From positions 744,001 to 808,000 of the forward strand of contig JAIWND010000008.1 in assembly GCA_025330725.1 (NCBI GenBank): a DNA stretch of 64,000 nucleotides. Reading direction: 5' to 3'. The stretch's first letter is position 1. Each line of letters begins with the position of its first letter. Positions 11,505 through 21,996 of the stretch are shown here, one piece after another. The position numbers were made by a program, and so were the translations under genes. This DNA comes from Chlamydoabsidia padenii (lineage: Eukaryota; Mucoromycota; Mucoromycetes; Mucorales; Cunninghamellaceae). A model generated the notes under the pieces. The model was given only the letters and a program-made list of their open reading frames with translations. It was not told the origin of the DNA and ran no database searches.

Positions 11505-14035
11505 CTAAAATGGAGGAGGAGGTCTGATAAAACCACCCGGGGCTCTAGAAGGAAGTGGAGGAGGGGGGACAGGTCGATTGTTATTATTATCAAGTTTGAG
11601 TTGACCTGGCATTTGTTGTGGGTAATGTGATACGGGTGGTTGCATCCATGTGGTAGAAGGAGCTGGTTGAAGATGTCGTTTCGCAGATGGTCCAAACAAC
11701 AACTTGGGAACTTGTACAAGATAACCCATCGTCCCTTTCACACCCACTTCTTTTTCGGCTTGAATCCAAAAAGATATTTGTCCAGTTTCTTCATCCAAGT
11801 ACCCTGCACAATAATTCCGACAGCCCATCAGTTTCTTGTTTTGTCTCTATAGGCATAAACAAGTATTAGTATTCATCATCATGATTCGGGTGGACTTACT
11901 GTATTTCCATTGGGTGATCGTTTGAATAGATTATACATCTTTTCTTCTGTATTGGGAGAGAAGGTGACGTAGGATGAGTTTTGATTCAATATAGTCAGCA
12001 AGGCTTGAGGTGGTGGACTATAATTGGTATTTAAAAAGAAAGAAAGTGGTTAGTGTGATTTTGTTCCTTGTCCCTTTTATGTATGATACTTACATGTTCA
12101 CTATGGCACTTGAAATGATTTGAACCATCAAGTGAGGATCACCTTCTTCTTTTTGTTTCATGTCCTTGGAATATAATCGCCCAGCACCACAACAATGAAC
12201 CTACCATAAAAAAAAAAAAAGAGAAAGGGTGAGATTGTCAGTCTACATGTTTATTTGACCCCTTACATCACCGCCTAAAAAGGAAACCCGCACAGACCGT
12301 TCACGAGCATATTGTTGAAGTCGTTCAATAAATCGTTTTCGTTCGACCACATGATTCCCTGCAGTCCAATCTATATAAATTCAAAAAGTTGCAAGTGAAT
12401 CCAATCCCCACTCCCATTCATCAAATCCTATACTTACGGTCGTTCATATCATCAAGTAGTTCGGGGTCACCATTCCATTTGTTCAGTTGACCATTGATGA
12501 TATCACCCAAAGCACCCGTTTTGCCGGCAATGGTTGCCAAATTAAATCCCGCTGCACCATCCATGGCCTTTTCAAAGAGAGTGAGACGTGGGTAAATAAG
12601 AGGCACACCGGTGAGAACCAAGAGATGTTTCACGGTCTCAGGGATTTGCCGGTAGAGTACATCAAAGAGGATATCATAGGATTTCGGTTGACATACATCG
12701 TGCTTTGTTCGTTCACCCCGTGCATCCAATGAGAGTAAAGCTATATCCCTTCCTAGTGTTGTGACAATATGGTGACATGAAGGAAGGGTCCCACGGATCA
12801 TCCCATGTTGTGTCGCTCGTTCCGGTGTTGTATGATGCTGGAATAAATAGTAAAACCTTGTCGCATTGGCAAAGAGGACTATATATATAAAAATATGGAT
12901 GTAAGTATTTGATACCTTGACACCCCCTCTCTCATTTTAACTTACCTTTAAAGCAGTCAGCATTTTGCATGTCAGATGGGTATGATCCATATCCGTCAAT
13001 GATGTCCTATCACAATCAAAGTTATTAAGATGTCAGTAGTTATAACGATACCCTTCCTTCTTCTTTTTTTTTTTTTATTACTTACATGATCATCCCACAT
13101 GTTGACTGAAGGAATGGTAGCAAAAGCTTGAGCGATCACAGGATTATCCTTGAATCTAATAAAACAAAAGAGAGAGAGAGAGAGAGAGAGAGATAAGATT
13201 TACTATTGTATTACCCTTCCCCTTTTGTACCATCACCTTACCCAAAGTTGATTACATAGTTCCAAAAGTAAAAATGTTCAAATCCATCACGCATAGCTTG
13301 AGTCAAAGTCATGGCCACCCGTTTCTTCGGATCCTTTTCATCTCGCCATGGTTTCATAAAATCTTCCTTGAGCAAACGATCTTGATACAGTTGATCCCCA
13401 CCACCAAGAAGGACATGGAAAGGCATGACTTGGTGACGATCCAATACATCTTGCCAAAGAGGAGCTTCCTTTTCACCAAACTTGTTCTTCATTTCTTGAG
13501 GGATATCAGAGAAGCCATTACAAGAGTAAAACATGAAGCGCATGGATTGTTGAAGAGAAGGCAGGTGGAATTCAAAGCTGGATTGATGGGTAAAAGTGTC
13601 GCTGGTATAAGTGGCTATTTGTGCTTCGTTGGTGAGTGGGAGTTCAATAGCATATCTCCAAAAAGTATATTGTTGATTAAATATATCCAAAGGTTCACCT
13701 ACCAATTTAAAAGTGCGTGGGTTGAGATTGCGTCGAAAGTGGTGGTGTTTAGAGTGGCCTGGAATAGATGAAGCAGGTCGTAATGTCACCTCCACAATGG
13801 GTGCATGTTTGTGTGTTGAGACCAAAAGACATGAGCCAAGGTATGTATTACGTTCATAGTTTGTACCAATATAACGGAGCAAGGGTCCGGCTATTAATTC
13901 ACCTTGAGAAGCGGACGATCGATGAAAGTGAGGTCGATGGTCAGAGAGTGACAAGTTGTGTAATGCTGTACGGACATGATCAAATCGACTGGATGGTTGA
14001 GCCGAATACTGTGGTGGAGGTGATTGGTCGTACAT
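11505..14035 (-). CDS. PhoD-like phosphatase domain protein
   Basis: Exons 14035-13242, 13155-13086, 13006-12946, 12878-12438, 12370-12267, 12200-12094, 12017-11900 and 11846-11505 give 678 residues with closing phases. The metallophosphatase core is clear: HVLLGGGDQLYQD, then MWDDHDIIDGYGSYP, then RVSFLGGDVHCCGAGR. This arrangement is typical of the large fungal PhoD-like family (related to yeast YGR266W and S. pombe relatives). Those proteins are membrane- or membrane-contact-associated and of uncertain substrate. The C-terminus is Pro-rich (VPPPPLPSRAPG). Metal-binding Asp and His residues are retained, so it should be active. Confidence 0.85.
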
Positions 14036-14565
14036 TAAATGTCTTTGTATAAAAATAAAAAAGAAGAGAGAGAGAGAGAAAAAAGGAACGAAATGAATGC
14101 GGGTCCCAAATAAAAGTCGAAGGCGGAATTTGAATTATTTTCATGTGAGCCTTCCCAAGAAATGACATCTTTGACCTTACTATATGTACGACTCAAGTTA
14201 TCCTAGTATAGTATTTTCACTTGATCCGATGCCTGTATCAATAAATTCAATAACAGTGATGATCATCATGGGATAACCTCTATTGGAAAGTCAAGTGTGG
14301 CTTGACAGGTCAAACTTGAATCCAATCATGCCTTTATAAAGTATGAGCTGGAAAATGACAACTTGGTTGTATCATATTACTTATCATCTGCATCGCCCTG
14401 GAGAATAATCGCTTTTTGTATTAAAAGTGGAATCCGTATCACAAATGAAAAAAAAAAAAAAAATGAAAATTGAAAATCCGACAATGAAAGAGATCAGTAA
14501 ACGATCATGATCCTGGGTTGACGTTTCATTTATTCAAGCGAATTAAACATCAAAACTAAAAAGCC
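14036..14565. other. Intergenic region upstream of the PhoD-like gene
   Basis: 530-bp spacer with the dispersed element at 14122-14136 and a short poly(A) tract at 14448-14463. A weaker motif-like string (ttgaaaatccgac) is at about 14470. No gene seen. Confidence 0.5.
14122..14136 (+). promoter_or_regulatory. Dispersed element upstream of PhoD-like gene
   Basis: ggcggaatttgaatt lies 87 bp upstream of the minus-strand ATG. Confidence 0.45.
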
Positions 14566-15029
14566 TTAATGACGGTTACAGGAACCACATTTTGTAGGAC
14601 CACTAGGGCACTTTCCTCGGCAGCCAACTTTTCGGTTATCATAACAACGTCTGTTGGAACAGTGGTTTTGAGGATAATAGTACCCTAAAAGCAAAATCAA
14701 ATTTAGTTCTCATATTCAACTAAAAGAAAACATGTTACTTACATCCACAAGGGCAGTAGAAATGACATTTTGTCAAGTACCATCTAGATCCACAGGCACG
14801 TTCTTCGAGTCCAGATCCTTCTTCAAAAACCATACCCTCTACCGATAGAAAAAGAAAAAAAAAATTAAAAAGACATGCATTTTCAAATCCCGCCCCGACA
14901 CATACCAACAAAATCAACATCTCGTGCTAAAAGATGACCGGGCGATAGCTCGAGAGAATCTGCCACAGGTGAAGCAGATACCATTGAGAAAGTAGCAAGG
15001 GCAATGGCTGAAAGGACAGAGAAACGCAT
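14566..15029 (-). CDS. Small secreted cysteine-rich protein
   Basis: Exons 15029-14906, 14838-14743 and 14684-14566 give 112 residues. It starts with a typical signal peptide (MRFSVLSAIALATFSMVSASP). A possible propeptide ending in LEERA follows. The C-terminal half carries twelve cysteines in a compact basic domain (CGSRWYLTKCHFYCPCG, then HCSNRRC, GCRGKC, KCGSC). I do not recognise the family. The secretion signal and high Cys content suggest an extracellular, disulphide-rich peptide; the function is unknown. A TATA-like element (TTAATATAAAAG, minus strand) lies about 75 bp upstream near 15110, pointing to a regulated promoter. Intron 1 contains a copy of the dispersed CGGGATTTGAAA element. 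Confidence 0.75.
14881..14895 (+). promoter_or_regulatory. Dispersed element inside an intron
   Basis: tttcaaatcccgccc lies inside intron 1 of the small Cys-rich gene. It is a very good consensus match in a non-promoter position. Confidence 0.35.
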
Positions 15030-15716
15030 GGTGATGATAAAATAAACAAAAAAGTGGATTTAGAAAACAAAAAGAAGAAAGAAAAGAGCGATCAAAACGA
15101 ACTCTTTTATATTAAGAGGATCGATTATACTCTGTACTACTGGAAATTCATTCAAGATGTACTTTTCGAGGCTGATGAAGACCAAATGGGGGCAACAGAT
15201 AGGAGATGACAGCCACATTAATATCTGACCAGCCAATAACATACAAGTTCCGCCCCTTGTTTTCTTCACAATGGCTTCGCCCCTGGGAAAAAGATCGTTT
15301 CAAAAGAACCAAGCTATTAAAAGATTATATGCATACAGGTTCACGTGTATGTATGGTCTTTCCTACTTTTTTTTTTTTTTTAGAAATGTACAGCCTTCCT
15401 TTTCAAAACATAAAAGTCGGTTTGTCGGGATTTTAAACACAACAATCACCATTGGTGTACCTGAATCGAGACTCAGCTGTCAAATCATGAGACGTTAGTG
15501 ATATTCCAACAAGTTTGTATGCATAAAAGAATCATTTTTTTTATTTCGAATTAAAAAAAAAAAGAATAAGTATGGAATCAATAAAATGAAGACAACAATG
15601 AGAGGTAAAAAAAAAAGAGAGAGAGAGATGTAGACTACAAATATAAAAAAAAGAAGAAGAGTAATGGGGATGAATAATACAACAGTAATAATGAGGGAGG
15701 GAGGGAAGGGGAATGT
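15030..15716. other. Intergenic region
   Basis: 687 bp holding the TATA-containing promoter of the Cys-rich gene on its left and the 3' flank of the Rlp7 gene on its right. A motif variant (tcgggattttaaac) is at 15425-15438. No coding region. Confidence 0.5.
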
Positions 15717-16607
15717 CTAATTGTAATAGTCGACAAAAGAATCAATAGTCTTGTGCACCCGAGGTCGTTGTCCTTCGGCCTGTTCCGCCAACTTGTTCAT
15801 CATCTTCTTCTTGGAGTTGCGAGCTTCTGTGTTCAATTCAAAAGGAGCCAAGTAATTGGTGACCTTTTCAAAGGTATCCTTATCGCCATTGATGATTTCA
15901 TGAATGATATCTTCCACACAAATTACCCCCACATCACCGAGAGCTTCTTCCACCATGGCATTGTCGGACACGGGCACGATCTTTTCCTTGTTACTGTTCG
16001 ACTTGACCACGGTATGAGCCCGCTTGTTGATCAAATTACGCACCGAGTCCAAAGAGGGTGTACCCATAAACACATAAGGACGGATTTGTTGCAACTTGAG
16101 TTTGATGTCAGGAGTCGAGGTACGCAAAAACACGGCAGAATGCACCTTGGTCAAACGCAATTCCTTCAACACCTCCAAGACTTGTTTGTGGATCTTTCGC
16201 TTGTTGTAGTTATTATCCGATCGCACCACCAATAAGAGTTTTTCAGGTTCATCATCCTTGTTCTTTGATTTGGCTAAATGTCGGTTCAATGATCGTAGTC
16301 GGCTGGCTTCTTGCAATACTTCTTTACGTTGTTTGATCAAGGTGTCAGCCCGAGTGAATTGAGTACGAAGAGACTTTCTTTGTTGTTGTTGGTGTTCCTT
16401 TTGTTGGCGTTTGTTTTGAATGTTTTGCTTGTCGACTTGCTTTCTTTTGCGCAACCACACTTCGGGCACAGTGTCGAGAGGTCTATTGATAATAACGATA
16501 ATAATAATAAAAAAGAGAGAGAGCAAGGGATTAACAACAAGATTCTGTTAAAAACTAGCACCACCCAGTACTGATTTGTATCTTACTTGTCATTGTTGTC
16601 CAACATT
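15717..16607 (-). CDS. RLP7: Ribosome biogenesis factor Rlp7 (uL30-like)
   Basis: Exons 16607-16588 (20 nt) and 16482-15717 give 261 residues. The N-terminus, PEVWLRKRKQVDK, and the basic stretch after it match Rlp7 rather than ribosomal protein L7. The uL30 fold follows (LLLVVRSDN, LRLTKVHSAVFL, RPYVFMGTPSLDSVRNLINKRA), then VEEALGDVGVICVEDIIHEI, which is close to yeast Rlp7. The ending, IDSFVDYYN, corresponds to the Rlp7 C-terminus. Rlp7 acts in the nucleolus in ITS2 processing of 27S pre-rRNA as a placeholder-type assembly factor. The protein is shorter than yeast Rlp7 (322) because the acidic central insert is missing. The dispersed element lies 114 bp upstream. Confidence 0.85.
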
Positions 16608-16720
16608 ATGTGAAGCTGTTATGTAGAATAGGATCTGTGGAATAAAAGAAGGAAGAAAAGAGAATTCGATTTTTGAATTTTTTTTTTTCCTTTTCAAAAA
16701 GCCACAGCGCCCCGCCTGTG

Positions 16721-16737
16721 ACGGGATTTGAAAATTC
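16721..16737 (+). promoter_or_regulatory. Dispersed element upstream of RLP7
   Basis: acgggatttgaaaattc lies 114 bp upstream of the RLP7 ATG (minus-strand gene), next to a T-rich tract. Confidence 0.55.
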
Positions 16738-16799
16738 ATTTTTTCGAAGCATTGGCCGCCCTCTTCCTTCTACACTTTTTACTTTTTGTAACAAAATGG

Positions 16800-17274
16800 A
16801 TGTTGTCTTTCTCTAGACCTTTTTGGCAAAAAGGAAGTGTGTAATCTAATGGTGGGCTAGGACGCTGTTGGTAAAACTGCCATTCTCTACATACTCAAGC
16901 TGGATGGAATTGTCACCCAAGGGATCATCTTTGTTATGGATTCCTATAACCGTAATCGTGTATCTAAAGCTCTTGATAAATGACAACATATGCTCAACAA
17001 AGATGAACTCTGGGATGCTCTACTATTCGTCTTTGTTAACAAACAAGATTGACTTAATGCCATGAATGCCACTGACATCACGGATAAACTGGTGTTTCAC
17101 TCCCTTCGTAATCGACATTGGTTTATTCAAACGACGTGTGCTACCAGCGGTAAGTTACATGATTTGATTCCATTGCTTACTTGCTCGTTCTACATCCTTC
17201 TACTTATAGGTCTTGACGAAGGGTTGGAATGGTTGTCGAATAACTTACAAGAGAATCTTAGAAATAGTCTATAG
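16800..17274 (+). pseudogene. ARF-type small GTPase pseudogene
   Basis: Remnants of an ADP-ribosylation factor gene are readable in order. They are an N-terminal LSFSRPFWQKG-like start, the P-loop region (VG-stop-DAVGKTAIL), then DGIVT joined directly to QGIIFVMDS. The rest follows as [45 protein letters not shown] and, after an intron (about 17150-17210), [12 protein letters not shown]. There are in-frame stops at the P-loop (TAG), after SKALDK (TGA) and after NKQD (TGA). An in-frame deletion of about 40 codons removes switch 1, switch 2 and the WDxGGQ motif. The intron is preserved with GT-AG ends, so this derives from gene duplication and not from a processed cDNA. Confidence 0.85.
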
Positions 17275-17441
17275 TATTACTAGTCATTGGCTTCTTTATA
17301 TTAAACAATAAACTTGTACTAGTTTTATTTTTTATCTTCTGTCCATGTGTTTACAATTGTCTGTGTAGTGTCATTGTGTCGGTGACTAACATTCTTGCAT
17401 AAACGGACCTATCCGTTCCTGAAATCTCACCTTGGAACACA

Positions 17442-17456
17442 TTCAAATTCCGCCTC
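17442..17456 (+). promoter_or_regulatory. Dispersed element upstream of the Ubl-S27a gene
   Basis: attcaaattccgcct (one mismatch) lies 114 bp upstream of the ATG, followed by a poly(T) tract at 17487-17500. Confidence 0.45.
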
Positions 17457-17569
17457 AGCCACCCGTCCTTTTTTGACTGTAAATTTTTTTTTTTTTTCTC
17501 TGAAAGAAATAATATGAGGGCATCGTCAAATTCTTTTTATATCTTTTCTTCTTCTTCCTCTATCGCAAC

Positions 17570-18173
17570 ATGCAAGTTTTCGTCAAGTCCCTTGCCGGTA
17601 ACACCCTCGCTTTCGAGGTGAACTCTGCCACCACCGTTGACAATGTCAAGACCATGATCGCTGCTCGTGAAGGTAAACCACCACCATCACCTTCTCCAAT
17701 GTGAATACTAACTCATCTTTTCTTTTTAGGCATTGATGCTTCTCTCCAATGCCTCTCTTTTGCTGGTAAGTCTCTCCAAAACGAACAAGGTCTCTCTGCC
17801 TATGGTGTCCAAGACAACTCTACCCTCCACCTCAACGCCGAATTGTTGGGTGGTGGTAAGAAGCGTAAGAAGAAGACTTACACTACTCCCAAGAAGATCA
17901 AGCACAAGCGCAAGAAGGTCAAGATGGCTATCCTCAAGTTCTACAAGGTGGATGAATCTGGCAAGATCACCCGTCTCCGTCGTGAATGTCCCACTGCTAC
18001 CTGTGGTGCTGGTGTCTTCATGGCTTGGCACACTGACCGTCAATACTGTGGCAAGTGTCATTTGACTTATGTCTTCCAAAAGGTAAAGTATCCCCTTCAA
18101 AAATATAGGCAGGTAAATAGGATCTGATCGACTCACTTTTTTTCTTTCTATCAAATAGGAACAAGAAGCTTAA
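17570..18173 (+). CDS. Divergent ubiquitin-like/ribosomal protein eS31 (S27a) fusion
   Basis: Exons 17570-17672, 17730-18082 and 18159-18173 give 156 residues. Residues 1-76 are a ubiquitin-like domain ending in GG. The rest is eS31 with the basic stretch [14 protein letters not shown] and the zinc-binding cysteines ([15 protein letters not shown]). The Ubl is strongly altered. Ile44 is Ser, Val70 is Asn, Arg42 is Cys, Arg72 is Glu, Arg74 is Leu, Lys63 is Asp, Lys11 is Asn and Lys29 is Met, while Lys48, Lys6 and Lys27 remain. It should be cut after GG to release eS31. The loss of the hydrophobic patch and of Arg72 argues against use as true ubiquitin, as in FUBI or C. elegans ubl-1 (family knowledge). 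Codons are biased as in highly expressed genes. Confidence 0.92.
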
Positions 18174-18518
18174 ATGACTTTGGTTATTACCTCACATAGT
18201 ATTGTAGATTAATGTTATGCCTAAACCTATATAAATAAAATGCATCTTTTGTTTTGTTTTTATCTGTGTTGTTTATATGGTAGTGTATTTATGGGGTAGG
18301 GGAGGGGTTTGTGGTGATTGGGGGAGATGTGTCTATATTGGATCGAGAACATTGTAGTCAGGGCCATCATCTGTTACTTGTTTTGTACATCACACATAAT
18401 AAAGACAGTAGTTTATATATATATTGGTTTTTATTACAATAAGCAAGGCAAAAAGAGTCATCCATTCTAAAAGCATGATCCCTTTTACCAGATCTATGTC
18501 AATGTATATCTAACTAGT
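18174..18518. other. Convergent 3' region
   Basis: 345 bp between the S27a stop and the acyltransferase stop. A poly(A) signal AATAAA for the plus gene is near 18234. Nothing else recognised. Confidence 0.5.
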
Positions 18519-20041
18519 CTATTCCCAAGGTTCGTCGCGTACCGCGATATCCAATCCATTCGTCCATTGATCCCGCAATTGAGCCAAGAATAGATCCTTT
18601 TCCACATACCGTTGTCGAAGCCATCGAGCAACACCTTCATCGTCGGTGGGTAGATCGTTGATTGCATACCGTTTAACATTAACGTGGAATTCGTATTCTG
18701 GTGATAGATCTTCCACGTGGACCCGGATCATGTCAGGGGCCTCGTTGAATTCTGCTGTTTTGCTGTGGTGGAGGTAGGCAATAGTAAAGTCTATATATCA
18801 TAAAAAAAATAAAATAAAAAAAATCAATACCATCTCCCATGATAGTTTCTTCATGCTTACCATAGATGTATTTGATATGCGAATGTCGGAATTCATTGAC
18901 ACATGTAGTGAATCCACGTGTTCGTGGAAGCAGGACGTTTTGCATGACTGTATAACCACGTTCCCTGCTGATTTTTTGACACTAATTTACAAAGAGAGAA
19001 AGAGAGAGAGATTGGATGAGTCTATTTCCATTATATCCGAGTCATTTACCTGTAACAATTTGGCGGGGGTAAATCTTGATCCTTCAACATAATTGATAAT
19101 CCAAGCTGGTGTTTTCAATTCCTTGATTGAAGCAAACGTCTTGTTGATTTTGGTTTGATCTTCTAACCAGTTCCTTCGTACAAACATAAACCCAGCAAGC
19201 TATGATTAGGAATATAAAAAAAAAAGAGTGATTCGTTACCATTATGGATGATCGTGTTAACATGTATACTTACCCACATACCCCAGCCAAAGAATGGTAG
19301 CTGTCAAAACAATATCAGTTGTCATTTTACATCACCTAGTTTTTATTTTATTTTTTTCATTTTTTGCATTACCCATTTAATAGAGTCCTTAACAAAGTAC
19401 TACAGTATGAAATGAGTTAGTTGTCCACCTCTCTTACTTTTTTTCTTCATTAGTTTACCTTGCAGTTTGGAAGCATGTTTCTACGGATAGCCAATGAATG
19501 AATCATATAAAGATCAGTCCAAGATCGATGATTGCTGATTACCAAAGCAGATTCACTTGGTGGAATATCATCCCCTGAGAAAGTAATATGCCCTTTCTTT
19601 CGTCGCTGTATCATAAAATACAAGTGAGTGATCCATTCATGTATGCTTGACTTGTTTTGTTTTCCCAACTTACTTCGAATATTCTCTATGCAATAACAAT
19701 CAATCGATGATCAACCAAGTGTCAGTGAAAAAGAGTTCCACTCCTACCCACAATGACCTTTGCCCCCCCACATTATTACCTGCATGACTGTCCATACTAC
19801 ACCAATTAGATATGAGTTGATCTTAACCAAAAGACGAGGAGCGAATGGAGCAAGAAGCATGGACGGAATTTGCGCCGTCTGTAAAAGACCTGCCATACTA
19901 TTTAGAACAAGTGTGGTTAGATTACATTTCCAGGTTCCAGTGATTACAGGTTTTTTGTTTTGTTTTATTGACTTACCCGAATAGTCCAACACCATAAAAT
20001 ACCGCAGTAGTGGCTCTGGATATTGTGCGTATTGGTTGCAT
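18519..20041 (-). CDS. 1-acylglycerol-3-phosphate acyltransferase (PlsC/LPLAT family)
   Basis: Nine exons: 20041-19977, 19897-19780, 19685-19674 (12 nt), 19605-19459, 19399-19373, 19300-19274, 19199-19050, 18981-18861 and 18790-18519. They give 312 residues. The acyltransferase motifs are in order: block I ISNHRSWTD (NHx4D), block II GFMFVRR and block III VNYVEGSR-like (NYVEGSRFTP), with a hydrophobic N-terminal region. The arrangement resembles AGPAT3/4/5 and lysocardiolipin acyltransferases, which re-acylate lysophospholipids in ER or mitochondrial membranes. Substrate choice cannot be told from sequence. The 12-nt exon and two 27-nt exons make automated prediction error-prone here. Confidence 0.85.
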
Positions 20042-20186
20042 TAGTCGAGTAAGCGGAAGAGAGGCGAAAAAAAAAAGAAAGAAAAAAAAAGACAAGAGCA
20101 GGCTTTTTTGTCAATTGAAATACCGACCCTCGGCGAGCACTTTTTTTTTGTTCCAGAGAAATCATGCGAGGAATACATTGCATTTT

Positions 20187-20188
<2 letters not shown>

Positions 20189-20230
<42 letters not shown>
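20189..20230 (+). repeat. Poly(A) tract, about 41 nt
   Basis: Uninterrupted A run in the short spacer between the acyltransferase start and the chitin synthase 3' end. Exact length is liable to sequencing error. Confidence 0.8.
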
Positions 20231-20233
<3 letters not shown>

Positions 20234-20421
20234 CGTTTTTTATTCGGTACAAAGTATGTAAAATGGGCGACAAGTAAAATATAAGTAAGGGAGTATAACA
20301 AATATGAGTTAAGAAAAAAGAGAGAGATAATGGTGTATTAGTATATACAGTAGAATAGGAGAAGGGAAGGGAAGGGGAAATAATACATCTATCTAATCTG
20401 TTATGCTATACTACCAATGAA

Positions 20422-21956
20422 TTAACCAGTAAATATACGGAAGACAAGATATATACAGGATCCAGAGAATCGAATGACAGAGAGACCAGCCACACTCCAA
20501 AGAATAAAGCCGAGATAGACCGAGCTTCGAGTAGCAAAATCACCAAGACCATTTTCAAAGATTGCGGTGTTGGTAATAATGGCTACCAAGGCCAAATTAG
20601 AAATGATCCAGGACAAGACCAAGCGAGTACGGAAGGACCGGTAGTAATCTTCTTGTTTGGTTTTAGCATCACGATGAGAAACTTCGGGTTCAATTTGACG
20701 AGTCAGTTCCAAGCAAGCTTCTTCATAAGCATCATCAATATCCTTTTGTTCCACTGGGACTTCAACTTCCACAGTATGTTCACCACTTCCGTCCTTCTTT
20801 GCCTTGACCACACCAAGATCGGTTGCCACCCCACTGTCACCTTTGGTACCCCAAGATACATCGTGTGTGTTGCAAAAGGCGTAAATGTTGAGAATGTTAG
20901 TATAACTGGGAGACAACAAGATGTATTGGATAAAGCTGGAAAACATGTGCCAAGGATCCAAGAATAAAAAGCTGGACACAAAGTACATCACATAGGTTGC
21001 ACACACCGAGACAATAATGTTGCGGAATGTTGACTGGCCCAGCATTGCCATCATATTACCATTCGATTCATCGACAATACTTGTTACACTTTTCACCGTA
21101 ATCCAGATTGTAGCAAACATCATATAGATCATCAGGAATGCAAAGAATACCATACTGATCACATAAGCCCATTTACTGCCTTGAGGCCGGTTGCCAAGAG
21201 CGATGATGAATTGGATGATGATCAGGAGGACATAGATGTAGTTGAGTACCATGTGAAGGATGTTGGCCACTTGAGGAGAGAAGGGCTTTTCAGCCAAACT
21301 GTCAGAGCCTAAAGCTTGAGTGAGGATAAAGAAGGTCAGATAAAAGTTTCCCTATAATGCAAATCATACAAAGTTAGTAAAAGAAGTTGGCCAAGACTTG
21401 ACATTACTTACCAAGGCAAACCAAGAGAAGATCAAATTGTAAGTGTTGTAAAAGTCTTCCACCATAAACATAAGTTTACGGAAATAAGAGTGATCCGATT
21501 GCCACACCTTGCGCCAATGGTACAAAGCATAAACACCAGCAAAGAAGGACCCGTTCAGCCAACGACGACGTTGAGAGATAAATTCAGGGACCTAGAATCA
21601 AATAAAATATATTAAAAACCCGCCGACCTTTTCTTTTCCATGCATTCAACTTACACTATCAGGCACATCTGTTTCACCATAAGCACTGGATACATAATGT
21701 AGAGTCCAGCTTGCTTCTTTCTTGGCCACCAGTTCATAACATAAAATACGATCTTCAGCTAGATACATATTAGCTTCAAAGATCCCAGCATCACCGCCAC
21801 CATGAAGACTTTCACCCAAAAAGTACTTTTCCAAAGGTCCATGTCCATTCACATCATTTTGTAAAGCGGTATATCGGTAAGCAGAGAAGGCACCAGGTAA
21901 GACAGAGATATAACCAAATACGGATTCCAAAGGCTTGTCCAAGATATTTGACATCT

Positions 21957-21996
<40 letters not shown>

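Noticed and set aside
15753..16235. 160-codon plus-strand frame
   Set aside because: Antisense of the Rlp7 coding region.
16868..17274. Functional small GTPase gene
   Set aside because: In-frame stops and missing switch regions make a functional product implausible; called as pseudogene.
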